A stretch of 47,341 nucleotides of DNA, from NCBI GenBank assembly GCA_019748055.1, contig JAIEQC010000013.1, positions 1 through 47,341 on the forward strand. The letters run 5' to 3'. The notes below the pieces were generated by a model that saw nothing but the letters and a program-made list of their open reading frames with translations, was not told the origin of the DNA and made no database searches. A program made the translations under genes and the position numbers. This stretch comes from Caulobacteraceae bacterium. Lineage in GTDB: Bacteria > Pseudomonadota > Alphaproteobacteria > Caulobacterales > Caulobacteraceae. Positions 7,773-16,739 of the stretch are shown one piece after another. Within the stretch, counting starts at the first letter, position 1, and each line of letters opens with the position of its first letter.

Positions 7773-8639
7773 TCAGAAGACGCGGCCGCCGACGCCGCCG
7801 TCCAGCGTGATCGCGCCGCCCTGCACCGCCCAGCCTTCGCGGACCACGACCTCTTCGCGATATTCGGTGTAGGTCTCCTCGTACCACATGGTCAGCACCT
7901 TCACGCCGGCGCCGTAGCGGCGCAGCAGCGAGCGCTCGTTACAGTCGCGCTCCGGCTTCTGCGGCTTGCATTCCACGGTGCCGCCCGGCGCGTGCCACAG
8001 ACTGTCGCCCTTGCGGCAAGTCGTGGTCTCGCCGTGCTCGAAGCGCTCGGAGCCGTCCCAGTCCGCGATCGTCACCTGCATGTAGGTGCCGGCCAGACAG
8101 CGGAACAACTCGCCGTCATAGTCGCCCCAGACGTCGCGGTCCGGGCGCACCTGGGCCGCCGGATGCGGTCGGCCGCGGTCATCCATGCAGACGGCCCGAA
8201 TGACCACGCGCCGCTCCACGCGACGGCGCGATTCGAACGGCACCTTGATGACTTCACGCACCATGCCGCCGCCGACGTGCAGGCCGCTGATCGTCGTCGG
8301 ATAGGGCTGCTCGACGTTGACGTAGGCCCCGCCGCCGCCCGCCACGATCACGGTCGCTCCGCCGCGCGCCGAGGCGCTCGCCGAGGCGTTGGAGTTGGCG
8401 TTCACATTGACGTTGACGTTCAGGTTTCCGCCGCCGCCGCAACACGGTGGAGGGGGCGGCTGGTCGCAGCACGGCGTGGGCGGCGGAGGCGGCGGAGGCG
8501 GCGGCGGAGGGGGCTCGCAGCAAGGCGGCGGCGGGGGCGGACACACCGGCCCGCACTGGGCCGCGGCCTTGTCGGCAAGGGCCGCGACGGCGAAAAGTGT
8601 CACAGCCGCCGGCAGCCAGGTGATCGCTCGGAACCCCAT
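7773..8639 (-). CDS. Secreted proline- and cysteine-rich protein of unknown function
   Basis: A 288-residue exported protein; the start at 8639 is chosen because GGAGG lies 8 nt upstream, whereas the ATG five codons earlier has none. After a signal peptide (cleavage near AAAQ, about residue 28) comes a low-complexity region of polyproline blocks separated by Cys pairs (PPPPPPCCE, PTPCCD, PPPCCGGGG), then an alternating Asn/Val and Ser/Ala stretch. The rest, from about residue 105, looks folded, with further cysteines (AVCMDD, FRCLAG, TTCRKG, VECKPQ, RDCNER). The Pro/Cys hinge suggests a wall- or envelope-spanning region with a disulphide-bonded globular domain. I do not recognise the family. 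An intrinsic terminator follows it. Confidence 0.8.
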   Translation of the reverse strand: MGFRAITWLPAAVTLFAVAALADKAAAQCGPVCPPPPPPCCEPPPPPPPPPPPPTPCCDQPPPPPCCGGGGNLNVNVNVNANSNASASASARGGATVIVAGGGGAYVNVEQPYPTTISGLHVGGGMVREVIKVPFESRRRVERRVVIRAVCMDDRGRPHPAAQVRPDRDVWGDYDGELFRCLAGTYMQVTIADWDGSERFEHGETTTCRKGDSLWHAPGGTVECKPQKPERDCNERSLLRRYGAGVKVLTMWYEETYTEYREEVVVREGWAVQGGAITLDGGVGGRVF

Positions 8640-8777
8640 CGGGCGCCTCCACATGGTTCAGTCACGCGCGGCCCCAGCAAGAAGCGGGCCGCAATGGTCC
8701 CCATCGGATCACGACGCCTCTTTCGATTCCGTTGCGACGGCCCCGGACTTGCGCGGCAGGCGCCGGAGACCGGGACG

Positions 8778-9317
8778 ATGTTTCATCCTGATACGCAGGC
8801 TCTGATCGACCTCTGGACGGCCCTGAGCCGGGGGGAAGCCGTGCGCGCGGGACTTCCGGCCCGAGCGGCGCTTCGACCCGACGCCCTCGGCCCCAGATTG
8901 ACTCGCGCCTTCCTGGCCGAGCGCTCTGATGACGACCTCCGCATCCGCCTTGCCGGCGACTGGCTCGAGGCCTTCCATGACGGCCCGCTGACGGGGGCGA
9001 CGCTGTCGGCGATGTGGCGCGCCGGCTCCATCGCCATGGTCGGCGCCGCCGTGCGCCAGTCTGTGCGGGAGGCGCGGCCCGTCGTCATCGTCGCCGGCGT
9101 CGACGCCGGTCACGCGGCGCTCGAGGTCACTGTGACCGCATTCCAAGGCGCAGGCGCGGGCCAGGAATTGATCCTGGGACTCGTCGCACCGACCGCGACC
9201 CTGACCCTGCCCGCACACACGCCGCACCGCCTCTCCGCCCGAATGTCGATGGCGGTCGGCGATCCGGCGCGGCCACGACTGGCCCTGGCCGCCCTCGACG
9301 GACGGCGCATCGCCTAG
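8778..9317 (+). CDS. Single PAS-domain protein (PAS_5-like)
   Basis: A 179-residue soluble protein beginning MFHPDTQALIDLWTALS, a form common among alphaproteobacterial single-PAS proteins. The core (residues about 30-140) contains ALRPDALGPRL, RIRLAGDWLEAFHDGPLTG and a later strand EVTVTAFQGA, consistent with a PAS-like sensory fold. No enzymatic output domain is attached. Such proteins are widespread in Caulobacterales and most lack an assigned role. The ATG at 8778 is chosen because it starts the recognisable domain and has GGAG about 9 nt upstream; the frame stays open far upstream but without family resemblance. The antiporter gene follows 32 nt later in the same direction. Confidence 0.75.
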   Translation: MFHPDTQALIDLWTALSRGEAVRAGLPARAALRPDALGPRLTRAFLAERSDDDLRIRLAGDWLEAFHDGPLTGATLSAMWRAGSIAMVGAAVRQSVREARPVVIVAGVDAGHAALEVTVTAFQGAGAGQELILGLVAPTATLTLPAHTPHRLSARMSMAVGDPARPRLALAALDGRRIA

Positions 9318-9349
9318 TCCGCACATTCAGGCTGTGCCATTCCGGGGGC

Positions 9350-10567
9350 ATGGGGCACGCCGTCACGACCACTGAACTGTTCCTGATCGCCATGCTGATC
9401 ATCTTCAGCGTGCCGTATCTGGTCTGGCGTCTTTTCCGGACCGAGCACTGGGCCCCGCTCGTGGTGGTTCAGATCGTGGGCGGCATCCTGCTGGGGCCGG
9501 GCGTGCTGGGCGCCGTCTTCCCGACCTATTACGCCACGGTCTTCTCGCCCCCCGTGATCGCTGCGCTCAACGGCGTGGCGTGGTGGGCCGTCATGATCTT
9601 CGTCTTCGTCGCGGGACTGGAACTGGACCTGCGTCAGGCCTGGGCGAAGCGCGGAGAGACGGGGGTGACGGCCGGCCTCGCGCTTGCGGCGCCGCTGGCT
9701 TTGGGCAGCCTTGCGGCTCTCGTCATGCTGCGCTGGCCGGGTTGGGCAGGCGAGACGGGACAGACTTGGCAGGTCGTGCTGGGCATCGGCATGGCGTGCG
9801 CGGTCACCGCCCTGCCCATCCTGATGCTGTTCATGGAAAAGCTGGACATCCTGCGTCGGCCCTTGGGCCAGCGGGTGCTGCGCTACGCCAGTCTTGACGA
9901 CGTCGCGATCTGGGGCGTTCTGGCGCTGATCCTTCTGGATTGGGAACGGATCGGCCGCCAGGTGAGCTTCCTGATCGCCTTCGCCGTCCTGACGCTGGCT
10001 GTCCGAGCCGTGATGCGGCGAATCCCCGAGCGGGACCGGTGGTTCGTGGCGCTGATCTGGCTGGCCGGTTGCGGCTTCGCGGCAGATTGGGCGGGCCTGC
10101 ACTTCATGGTCGGCGCCTTCCTTTCCGGCGCCGTCCTCGACTCGGCCTGGTTCGACCGCGAACGGATGGACCGGTTCCGCGATTCCGTCCTGATCGCGTT
10201 CATGCCGGTGTTCTTCTTGTCGACCGGCCTCAGGACCCAATGGGACATGGGCGGCGTCGCGGTGTTTGGGGCGGCCGCCCTGCTTCTGGTCGCGTCCGTG
10301 GCGGGCAAGCTGGCGGGGGTGCATCTCGCCGGACGCCTACTGAAATGGCGGCCGGGCGAGGCCTCGGTGATCGGCTGGCTGCTTCAGACCAAGGCACTGA
10401 TCATGATCATTTTCGCCAACATCCTTCTGGACAAGGGCGTGATCACGAACGCCGCCTTCACCGCCCTGCTGCTTATGGCGGTCGGATCGACCATGCTGAC
10501 GATCCCGATCGTCACGCCGCGGCTGAAACGACTGCTGGCGACCGATGAGGCGATCAGAGGGTCCTGA
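9350..10567 (+). CDS. Cation:proton antiporter (CPA2/KefB-type membrane domain)
   Basis: A 405-residue polytopic membrane protein with about 12 hydrophobic segments in the Na+/H+ exchanger fold. Visible family features are [17 protein letters not shown] in the second helix, [12 protein letters not shown] in the fourth and an [13 protein letters not shown] helix carrying the paired Asp residues. It ends after the membrane domain without a nucleotide-binding RCK/TrkA-N domain, which is common for this subgroup. Expected role is monovalent cation/proton exchange for pH or osmotic homeostasis. The transported ion cannot be read. Its last 14 nt overlap the converging gamma-carbonic anhydrase-like gene. 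Confidence 0.88.
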   Translation: MGHAVTTTELFLIAMLIIFSVPYLVWRLFRTEHWAPLVVVQIVGGILLGPGVLGAVFPTYYATVFSPPVIAALNGVAWWAVMIFVFVAGLELDLRQAWAKRGETGVTAGLALAAPLALGSLAALVMLRWPGWAGETGQTWQVVLGIGMACAVTALPILMLFMEKLDILRRPLGQRVLRYASLDDVAIWGVLALILLDWERIGRQVSFLIAFAVLTLAVRAVMRRIPERDRWFVALIWLAGCGFAADWAGLHFMVGAFLSGAVLDSAWFDRERMDRFRDSVLIAFMPVFFLSTGLRTQWDMGGVAVFGAAALLLVASVAGKLAGVHLAGRLLKWRPGEASVIGWLLQTKALIMIIFANILLDKGVITNAAFTALLLMAVGSTMLTIPIVTPRLKRLLATDEAIRGS

Positions 10568-11081
10568 GATTCCGGGCGAACCGCCTCCAGTTCTGCACAT
10601 AGTGCTCCGCCGACCCTTTCAGCGCCGCGATCTGACCTGGCTCCAGCTGTCGAACCACGCGCGCCGGACTGCCGACGATCAACGAGCCGTCCGGAAACTC
10701 CTTGCCCTCGGTGATGAGCGCACCCGCGCCGACCAGACAGTGGTTCCCGATCTTCGCCCGACCCAGAACCACCGCGCCGATCCCGATCAGGCTGTAGTCG
10801 CCGACCATGCAGCCATGGAGCATAGCCATATGCCCCACCGTCACGCCGCGCCCCAGCGTCAGCGGCTCGCCCATGTCGGTGTGCAGGACCGAGTTCTCCT
10901 GGATGTTGGTGTCCTCGCCCACCGTGATCGGCTCGTTGTCCCCGCGCAGCACGGCCCCGAACCAGACGCTGGCGCCGGGCTTCAGAATCACGTCTCCTAC
11001 CAGCGTCGCATTCGGAGCGATCCAGTATTCACCCTCGGCCGGCAGGCGCGGAGACTTGTCTCCGAGCGCGTGAACATTCAT
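10554..11081 (-). CDS. Gamma-carbonic anhydrase family protein (left-handed beta-helix)
   Basis: This 175-residue protein consists of hexapeptide repeats (for example [35 protein letters not shown]) forming a left-handed beta-helix trimer. The three zinc ligands of the gamma-carbonic anhydrase class are present as H67 (VLHTD), H84 and H89 (VGHMAMLHG). Members such as YrdA/PaaY share these histidines, but many show little or no carbonic anhydrase activity, so catalysis is not certain. Length is normal. It converges with the antiporter gene (14-nt overlap) and is divergent from the phoH region. Confidence 0.92.
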   Translation of the reverse strand: MNVHALGDKSPRLPAEGEYWIAPNATLVGDVILKPGASVWFGAVLRGDNEPITVGEDTNIQENSVLHTDMGEPLTLGRGVTVGHMAMLHGCMVGDYSLIGIGAVVLGRAKIGNHCLVGAGALITEGKEFPDGSLIVGSPARVVRQLEPGQIAALKGSAEHYVQNWRRFARNLRTL

Positions 11082-11115
11082 CCGAACCCCTCCAAAACTC
11101 AGCGAAATCCGCTCT

Positions 11116-11143
11116 TTAAGCGTTCGTAAACCACGCTAGCATC
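11116..11143 (+). promoter_or_regulatory. Candidate promoter and CtrA-like box before the structured RNA
   Basis: TTAA-N7-TAAAC at 11116-11131 is one mismatch from the CtrA consensus (TTAA-N7-TTAAC). Four nt further, GCTAGCATC at 11135-11143 loosely resembles the alphaproteobacterial -10 element. Together they would start transcription near 11150, just ahead of the structured region. Both motifs are short and imperfect. Confidence 0.35.
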
Positions 11144-11149
11144 AAAGTG

Positions 11150-11362
11150 CGAATGCGATTCGAGGCCGCCATTTCGGCCCCGGATCCGAAGCCGGATCAA
11201 CCCCGGTCCGGTCAACCCACGGAGAACGCGCGTGCTGCGTTCCGGTCGGCGGGTTCTCCCGCTGGAGCATGAAGCCTCCACCGACCCGGGCGGACACGTC
11301 GTCTCCGCTTCCTCCCTCCCCGCCCTCGTTCGAGGCGATGCTTTTTCGGCATCGCCTTTTTT
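11150..11362 (+). ncRNA. Candidate structured leader RNA or small RNA upstream of phoH
   Basis: This gene-free stretch contains consecutive perfect or near-perfect hairpins on the plus strand: GGCCG/CGGCC at 11164-11179; GATCCG/CGGATC with loop AAGC at 11183-11198; CGGA(GA)ACGC/GCGTTCCG at 11220-11244; a three-way junction closed by GTCGG/CCGAC (11245-11249 with 11281-11285) holding CGGG-TTCT-CCCG and TGGAG/CTCCA hairpins; and GCGGA/TCCGC at 11290-11308. A single-stranded CU-rich tract, TTCCTCCCTCCCC at 11309-11321, complementary in type to Shine-Dalgarno sequences, follows, and then an intrinsic terminator. I recognise no known riboswitch or RNA family. It is either a trans-acting small RNA or a cis-acting attenuator of phoH. 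The 5' end is a guess. Confidence 0.55.
11334..11362 (+). terminator. Intrinsic terminator 21 nt before the phoH start codon
   Basis: A perfect 8-bp stem GGCGATGC/GCATCGCC with loop TTTTTCG, followed by six T residues (11357-11362), a textbook Rho-independent terminator on the plus strand. The only gene upstream points the other way, so it must end a transcript that starts in the intergenic region. That is the main evidence for a small RNA or attenuated leader here. Confidence 0.85.
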
Positions 11363-11383
11363 CATGCCTGCCTGGAGCCTGAA

Positions 11384-12190
11384 ATGACCAAGCGTTCGGC
11401 CTTGAAGCGTCAGACCCGCGAAATGTCTCGCGAATTCGGCGTGCTCGACTCCAGTCAGTTCATAGAGGACGCCAAGGTGCGGCGACTGCCGCACCACGCC
11501 GGCCAGCATGCGAGCCAGAGCCACCGGGGCTGGTCGCCCCATCCGTCGAACGACGAGCGGGACCAGGGTTATCTGAAGACGCTCAAGCCCAAGTCCGACG
11601 GTCAGGCCGAGCTGATGACGATGATCGATCATCACAACCTGGTCCTGGCCCTCGGCCCCGCGGGCACCGGCAAGACCTATCTGGCCGTCGCCAAGGCGGT
11701 CGAGGCGCTGGAGGCCGGCAAGGTGGGCCGCATCGTCCTGTCCCGCCCGGCGGTCGAGGCCGGCGAGTCGATCGGCTTCCTGCCGGGCGACATGGAGGAC
11801 AAGCTGGCCCCCTATCTGCGGCCCCTCTACGACGCCCTGTCGGACCGGCTGTCGATGAAGCGGGTCAAGGCGCTGATGGCCGAAGGCCTGATCGAGATCG
11901 CGCCCATCGGCTACATGCGCGGCCGGACCCTGAACAACGCCTTCATCGTCGTCGACGAGGCCCAGAACTGCACCTATGTGCAGCTGAAGATGCTGCTGAC
12001 CCGCCTCGGCTGGCACTCGACCATGGTCGTCACCGGCGACCCGCACCAGTCGGATCTGCTGCCGGGCGTCTCCGGCCTGTCGGACATCGCCGAGAAACTG
12101 TCGGTCGTGCCGGACATCGGCGTGGTCCAGCTGGCCGAACGCGACATCGTCCGCCATCCGCTGGTCGCCAGCATGATCGGGGTTCTGTAG
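11384..12190 (+). CDS. PhoH family ATPase (stand-alone paralogue)
   Basis: A 268-residue P-loop ATPase with Walker [13 protein letters not shown] (about residues 90-101), the PhoH signature [16 protein letters not shown] and Walker [11 protein letters not shown], plus VTGDPHQSD as sensor motif. PhoH proteins are RNA-associated ATPases or helicases; the clade linked to ybeY is involved in rRNA maturation. This copy stands alone, without ybeY or miaB, so it is probably the second alphaproteobacterial paralogue. The first ~65 residues are polar and basic, without the fold. It has GGAG 9 nt upstream, immediately after the intrinsic terminator, so expression may depend on read-through or on a promoter within the RNA region. 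Confidence 0.92.
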   Translation: MTKRSALKRQTREMSREFGVLDSSQFIEDAKVRRLPHHAGQHASQSHRGWSPHPSNDERDQGYLKTLKPKSDGQAELMTMIDHHNLVLALGPAGTGKTYLAVAKAVEALEAGKVGRIVLSRPAVEAGESIGFLPGDMEDKLAPYLRPLYDALSDRLSMKRVKALMAEGLIEIAPIGYMRGRTLNNAFIVVDEAQNCTYVQLKMLLTRLGWHSTMVVTGDPHQSDLLPGVSGLSDIAEKLSVVPDIGVVQLAERDIVRHPLVASMIGVL

Positions 12191-12194
12191 GTCC

Positions 12195-13424
12195 CTAGAT
12201 CAGATCCCGAACCGCGACGCCCTCGGCCTTGGCCGGGGGCGTTTCCGGTTTGGCGCCCATCCGGTCGATCAGCCTGAACACGAACGGATTCAGCGAGATC
12301 GACAGCAGGGCGGCGGCCAGGATCAGGTCGTGGGTCGTCTGGCTCATGGCGCCCAGCGACACGCCCAGCGCCGCCAGGATGAAGCTGAACTCCCCGATTT
12401 GGGCCAGGGACGCACCGACGGTCAGGCTGGTCGCGCGGTCCAGCCGGAAGGCGGTGGTGATGGCCAGGGCCGCCAGCGTCTTGCCGACGATCACGATGCC
12501 GACCGCGATCAGCACCGCCAGCGGCTGCTCGATCAGGATCATCGGGTCGAACAGCATGCCGACCGACACGAAGAACAGCACGGCGAAGGCGTCGCGAAGC
12601 GGCAGGCTGCGCTCGGCCGCATTGTGACCCAGCGGCGTCCCGTTCAGCACCAGACCGGCGAGGAAAGCCCCAAGCGCGAACGAGTGGAACAGCTGATAGG
12701 CGATCCAGGCGATGCCCAGCGCGATCGCCAGCACGCCCAGGGTGAACAGCTCGCGGGACTTGGTGTGGGCGATGCGGACCAGCACCCACGGCAACACGCG
12801 CCCGCCGACCACAAGCATGAAGGCCACGAACAGCGCCACCTTCAGCAGCGTCCAGCCGACCCCCGCGGCAAGGTCGCCCGGGCTGGAGGCCTCGCCCGCC
12901 GGCGCCAGCAGCATGGGCAGCAGCACCAGGGCGATGACGATCACCAGATCCTCGACGATCAGCCAGCCGACCGCCACGCGGCCGACCTCGCCCTTGTTTT
13001 GCTTGCGCTCTTCCAGCGCGCGCATCAGCACCACGGTGGACGCCACGGACAGGGCGAAACCCATCAGCGCCGCCTCCACGTCGCCCAGTCCCAGGACGAA
13101 CCGGCCCAGCAGCCAGCCCATGGCCGTGGCGGCGGCGACCTGCACCAGGGCCCCCGGCACGGCGACCTTGCGGACCTGCATCAGGTCCTTCGGCGAGAAA
13201 TGCAGTCCGACGCCGAACATCAGCAGGATGACGCCGATCTCGGCCAGCTGGGGCGCCAGGGAGGTGTCGGCCACGAACCCCGGCGTGAACGGCCCCACCG
13301 CCACGCCCGCCAGCAGATAGCCGACCAGCGGCGACAGCTTCAGCCGGTTCGCCAGCATGCCGAATGTGAAGGCCAGCACGAAGCCCCCGACCAGAGTGGA
13401 GATCAGGGTGTCGGCGTGCGGCAT
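12195..13424 (-). CDS. Cation:proton antiporter (KefB/YbaL-type, membrane domain only)
   Basis: A 409-residue polytopic membrane protein with the CPA2 exchanger fold: LSPLVGYLLAGVAVGPFTPGF, EIGVILLMFGVGLHFSPKDL, the VGWLIVEDLVIVIALV helix with the functional acidic residue, and ASLAQIGEFSFILAALG near the C-terminus. These are close to YbaL/KefB, but the C-terminal TrkA-N domain of those proteins is missing and the frame ends naturally after a short tail. Likely function is potassium or sodium efflux coupled to proton entry. It converges on phoH with a 4-nt gap. It is the second antiporter of this superfamily in the window and is only distantly similar to the first. Confidence 0.9.
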   Translation of the reverse strand: MPHADTLISTLVGGFVLAFTFGMLANRLKLSPLVGYLLAGVAVGPFTPGFVADTSLAPQLAEIGVILLMFGVGLHFSPKDLMQVRKVAVPGALVQVAAATAMGWLLGRFVLGLGDVEAALMGFALSVASTVVLMRALEERKQNKGEVGRVAVGWLIVEDLVIVIALVLLPMLLAPAGEASSPGDLAAGVGWTLLKVALFVAFMLVVGGRVLPWVLVRIAHTKSRELFTLGVLAIALGIAWIAYQLFHSFALGAFLAGLVLNGTPLGHNAAERSLPLRDAFAVLFFVSVGMLFDPMILIEQPLAVLIAVGIVIVGKTLAALAITTAFRLDRATSLTVGASLAQIGEFSFILAALGVSLGAMSQTTHDLILAAALLSISLNPFVFRLIDRMGAKPETPPAKAEGVAVRDLI

Positions 13425-13519
13425 CGGCGCTCCTGCGGCGTCGGGAGGGAAGGCTCCGTTTCGGGGTGAACCCTAACTGGGGCCTGAGGCTCGTGACGGC
13501 AAGGCTTTCGCGGCCGAAA

Positions 13520-15427
13520 TCAGGCCCTTGCGGCGCCCATGGCCACGCCCAGCGCCGTCATCGCAGCGCCGGCGATGTGCTCCGCGTTCAGGCCGGCCTG
13601 GTCGTACTGCTTCACGGGCGCGTCCTGGTCCTGGAAGACGTCGGGCAGGTGCAGGGTGCGGATCTTCAGGCCCGCGTCCAGCGCGCCCTTCTCCGCCAGC
13701 GCCTGCAGCACGAAGGCGCCGAAGCCCCCCATGGCGCCTTCCTCGACCGTGATCAGCGCCTCGTGCTCGCGCGCCAGACGCAGGATCAGATCGACGTCCA
13801 GCGGCTTGGCGAAGCGCGCGTCGGCCACGGTCGCGGAGATGCCGCGCGCCGCCAGCAGGTCGGCGGCCTTCAGCGACTCCTGCAAGCGGGTGCCCAGGCT
13901 CAGGATCGCCACGGCGGTGCCCTCGCGCACGATGCGCCCGCGCCCGATCTCCAGCGGAGCCGCCAGGTCCGGTATTTCCACGCCCACCCCGTCGCCGCGC
14001 GGATAGCGGAAGGCCGAGGGCCGGTCGTCGATCTCCAGAGAGGTCGCAATCATGGCCGCCAGCTCCGCCTCGTCCGACGGCGCCATCAGCACCATGCCCG
14101 GCAGGGCGCCCATGTAGCCCACGTCGAACGAGCCCGCGTGGGTGCAGCCGTCGGCCCCCACCAGCCCCGCCCGGTCCATGGCGAAGCGCACCGGCAGCGA
14201 CTGGATCGCCACGTCGTGCACCACCTGGTCGTAACCGCGCTGGAGGAAGGTGGAATAGATGGCGCAGAACGGCTTCATGCCGTCGGCCGCCAAGCCGGCG
14301 GCGAAGGTCACGGCATGCTGCTCGGCGATGCCGACGTCATAGGTGCGATCCGGGAAAGCCTGACCGAACAGGTCCAGACCCGTGCCCGACGGCATGGCGG
14401 CGGTGATGGCCACCACCTTCGGGTCCCGCTCGGCCCGCTTGATCAGCTCGGTGCCGAACACCTTGGTGTAGCTGGGAGCGTTGGAGACGGCCTTGGACTG
14501 CTTGCCCGACACTACGTCGAACTTGACCACGGCATGCAGCTTGTCGGCGCTGCTTTCGGCGGGGGCGTAGCCCTTGCCCTTCTGCGTCACGACGTGCACC
14601 AGCACCGGCTTGTCGGTGATGGCCGCCGCGCTCTTCAGGATGGGAACCAGATTGTCCAGGTCGTGCCCGTCGATCGGCCCGACATAGTAGAACCCCAGTT
14701 CCTCGAAGAACGTGCCGCCCGTCACCATGCCGCGGGCGTACTCCTCGGCCTTCTTTGCCGCGGTCTTGAACGGGCGGGGCAGGTGTTCGGCCACCCGCTT
14801 GCCCAGCTTGCGCATGCCCTGATAGGCGCCGCCCGCGACCAGCCCGGCCAGATAGGCGCTCATGCCGCCGACCGGCGGCGCGATCGACATGTCGTTGTCG
14901 TTCAGCACCACCATCAGCTGGCCGGACGTGGCCTCGACGGCGTTGTTCATGGCCTCGTATGCCATGCCCGCGCTCATCGATCCGTCGCCGATGACCGCGA
15001 CGATCCGGTTCTTCTCGCCCTTCTGGTCGCGGGCGGCTGCGAAGCCCAGCGCCGCCGAGATGGAGGTCGAGGCGTGCGCCGCGCCGAACGGGTCGTATTC
15101 GCTCTCCGCCCGCTTGGTGAAACCCGACAGACCGCCGCCCATCCGCAGGGTGCGGATGCGGTCGCGCCGCCCCGTCAGGATCTTGTGCGGATAGCACTGA
15201 TGCCCGACGTCCCAGATCAGAATGTCCTTCGGCGTCTCGAACACGTGGTGCAGGGCGACGGTCAGCTCGACCACGCCAAGTCCCGCGCCCAGATGCCCGC
15301 CGGTGACCGACACGGCGTCGATCGTCTCGGCCCGCACCTCCGCCGCCAGCTGCCTCAACTGGGCGGCGTCGAAGCCGCGCATGTCGGCCGGATATCTGAC
15401 TTTGTCGAGCAGGGGCGTGTCGGGCAT
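13520..15427 (-). CDS. dxs: 1-deoxy-D-xylulose-5-phosphate synthase
   Basis: A 635-residue thiamine-diphosphate enzyme that condenses pyruvate with glyceraldehyde 3-phosphate in the first step of the MEP isoprenoid pathway; it also feeds thiamine and pyridoxal synthesis. The thiamine-binding motif GDG (147-149) to NN (161-162), H45 (GGHLG), H76 (VGHQCYP) and the [16 protein letters not shown] block with its catalytic Glu are visible; the C-terminal transketolase domain is complete. Length equals the family norm. It is last in the series xseB, csaA-like, ispA, dxs, 53 nt after ispA, so isoprenoid supply genes are co-transcribed. The start has only a weak ribosome site. Confidence 0.98.
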   Translation of the reverse strand: MPDTPLLDKVRYPADMRGFDAAQLRQLAAEVRAETIDAVSVTGGHLGAGLGVVELTVALHHVFETPKDILIWDVGHQCYPHKILTGRRDRIRTLRMGGGLSGFTKRAESEYDPFGAAHASTSISAALGFAAARDQKGEKNRIVAVIGDGSMSAGMAYEAMNNAVEATSGQLMVVLNDNDMSIAPPVGGMSAYLAGLVAGGAYQGMRKLGKRVAEHLPRPFKTAAKKAEEYARGMVTGGTFFEELGFYYVGPIDGHDLDNLVPILKSAAAITDKPVLVHVVTQKGKGYAPAESSADKLHAVVKFDVVSGKQSKAVSNAPSYTKVFGTELIKRAERDPKVVAITAAMPSGTGLDLFGQAFPDRTYDVGIAEQHAVTFAAGLAADGMKPFCAIYSTFLQRGYDQVVHDVAIQSLPVRFAMDRAGLVGADGCTHAGSFDVGYMGALPGMVLMAPSDEAELAAMIATSLEIDDRPSAFRYPRGDGVGVEIPDLAAPLEIGRGRIVREGTAVAILSLGTRLQESLKAADLLAARGISATVADARFAKPLDVDLILRLAREHEALITVEEGAMGGFGAFVLQALAEKGALDAGLKIRTLHLPDVFQDQDAPVKQYDQAGLNAEHIAGAAMTALGVAMGAARA

Positions 15428-15480
15428 TCCGCATTCTTAGTGCGGGATTTCCCGGCGCGCGAGAGGGAACGACGCCGCCG

Positions 15481-16392
15481 TCAGCGGCTGCGCGTCAGCA
15501 CGTGATCCACGCTGGCGCGCAGGATCTCCGCGTCGTGGCCGAACAGGTCCAGGTGCGACCGCGCCTGATCCGCCAGATGCGCCACCCGGTTGCGGGCCTG
15601 ATCGACCCCCAGCAAGGTCACGAAATTGGTCTTGCCCAAGGCTGCGTCCTTGCCCCCCGCCGCCTTGCCCAGCGCCTCCGGATCACCTTCGACGTCCAGC
15701 AGATCGTCGACGATCTGATAGGCCAGCCCCACATCGTGGGCGAAGCTGAGAAGGGCGTGGCTCGGCGCCTCGCCCGCGCGCGCCAGGATCAGCGGAATCT
15801 CGAACGCATAGGCGAACAGGGCCCCGGTCTTCAGCCTCTGCATCCGCGCCACGCCGCCCAGGTCGTCGCGCACGCCCAGAAGGTCGATCATCTGACCGCC
15901 CGCCATACCCCGCGCGCCGGACGCCAGCGACAGCCGCGCCGCCAGCTCGCAGCGGATCTCCGCGTCGTCGTGGGTGTCCTCGTGCAACAGGATGTCGAAC
16001 GCGGCGGTCTGCAGCGCGTCGCCGGCCAGAACCGCCGTCGCCTCGTCATAGGCGCGGTGCAGGGTCGGCCGGCCCCGGCGCATGTCGTCGTCGTCCATGC
16101 AGGGCAGGTCGTCGTGCACCAGGCTGTAGGCGTGCACGCACTCCAGCGCGCAAGCGGCCCGCAGCACCGGCCGTTCCTCCAGGTCGAACAGCCGCGAGGC
16201 CTCCAGCGCGAAGAAGGGCCGCAACCGCTTGCCCGGCCCCAGCGCCGCATAGCGCATGGCCTCGGTCAGCCGCGATTCCGGACCGTCCGCGCGAGGCAGC
16301 AGCTCGTCCAGCGCCACGGTGACCAGGTCGGCCACCTCGGCCACCCGGTCAAGCACCCCTTGCTCGGGCGAATTGGCGGCCAGAGCGGTCAA
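15481..16392 (-). CDS. ispA: Polyprenyl synthase, farnesyl/geranylgeranyl diphosphate synthase
   Basis: A 303-residue all-helical prenyltransferase. The first Asp-rich motif is D94-D-L-P-C-M-D100, with the two-residue insertion of the type II short-chain synthases, followed by RRGRPT; the second is [12 protein letters not shown]. It elongates dimethylallyl diphosphate with isopentenyl diphosphate units, feeding dxs products into quinones and carotenoids. Product chain length is not certain from sequence. The start is the unusual TTG at 16392, which overlaps the TGA of the upstream csaA-like gene (TTGA), implying translational coupling. A GTG at codon 13 is an alternative. Confidence 0.95.
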   Translation of the reverse strand: MTALAANSPEQGVLDRVAEVADLVTVALDELLPRADGPESRLTEAMRYAALGPGKRLRPFFALEASRLFDLEERPVLRAACALECVHAYSLVHDDLPCMDDDDMRRGRPTLHRAYDEATAVLAGDALQTAAFDILLHEDTHDDAEIRCELAARLSLASGARGMAGGQMIDLLGVRDDLGGVARMQRLKTGALFAYAFEIPLILARAGEAPSHALLSFAHDVGLAYQIVDDLLDVEGDPEALGKAAGGKDAALGKTNFVTLLGVDQARNRVAHLADQARSHLDLFGHDAEILRASVDHVLTRSR

Positions 16393-16739
16393 AACAGCAT
16401 CCCGCCGACGACCGCGTCGCGGTCCACGCCCACCAGCACCACCTCGCCGTCGGCGTCGGGAAAGCCCAGGGTCAGCACCTCGGACATGAACGGCCCGATC
16501 TGGCGCGGCGGAAAGTTCACCACCGCCGCCACCAGCCGCCCGCGCAGCTGTTCTATCGTGTAGTGGCGGGTGATCTGGGCCGAGGACTTCTTCACCCCGA
16601 CGTCGGGCCCGAAGTCGATCTTCAGCTTGAACGCCGGCTTTCGCGCCTCGGGAAAGGGCTCGGCCTCCAGCACCCGGCCGACGCGGACGTCGACCTTCAG
16701 GAAGTCGTCGTAGCCGATCAGGGCCGCCGGCGCGGTCAT
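16389..16739 (-). CDS. tRNA-binding domain protein, CsaA-like
   Basis: A 116-residue single OB-fold protein with the features of the tRNA-binding domain family: [33 protein letters not shown] near the N-terminus, then [10 protein letters not shown] and [21 protein letters not shown]. CsaA acts as a dimeric chaperone-like protein in Bacillus; related stand-alone domains bind structured RNA. The gene is wedged between xseB and ispA with 4-nt overlaps on both sides (ATGA with xseB, TTGA with ispA), so it is translated as part of that operon. Its connection to isoprenoid synthesis is unclear. Confidence 0.88.
   Translation of the reverse strand: MTAPAALIGYDDFLKVDVRVGRVLEAEPFPEARKPAFKLKIDFGPDVGVKKSSAQITRHYTIEQLRGRLVAAVVNFPPRQIGPFMSEVLTLGFPDADGEVVLVGVDRDAVVGGMLF

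Noticed and set aside
8441..8520. GC-rich microsatellite-like repeats read as CRISPR or tandem repeat
   Set aside because: They encode the polyproline blocks of the exported protein and have no spacer structure.
7992..8777. Upstream extension of the PAS protein frame
   Set aside because: It is antisense to the Pro/Cys-rich protein gene; the PAS protein family begins at the ATG at 8778, which has a GGAG.
12195..13424. Possible truncation of a KefB/YbaL antiporter lacking its RCK domain
   Set aside because: The frame ends naturally with a short tail and many members of this superfamily consist of the membrane domain only; no remnant of an RCK domain follows.
13466..15505. Long plus-strand open frame (679 codons) opposite dxs
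   Set aside because: Shadow of dxs; composition is His/Gln/Arg-rich and no ribosome site or homologous motif is seen.
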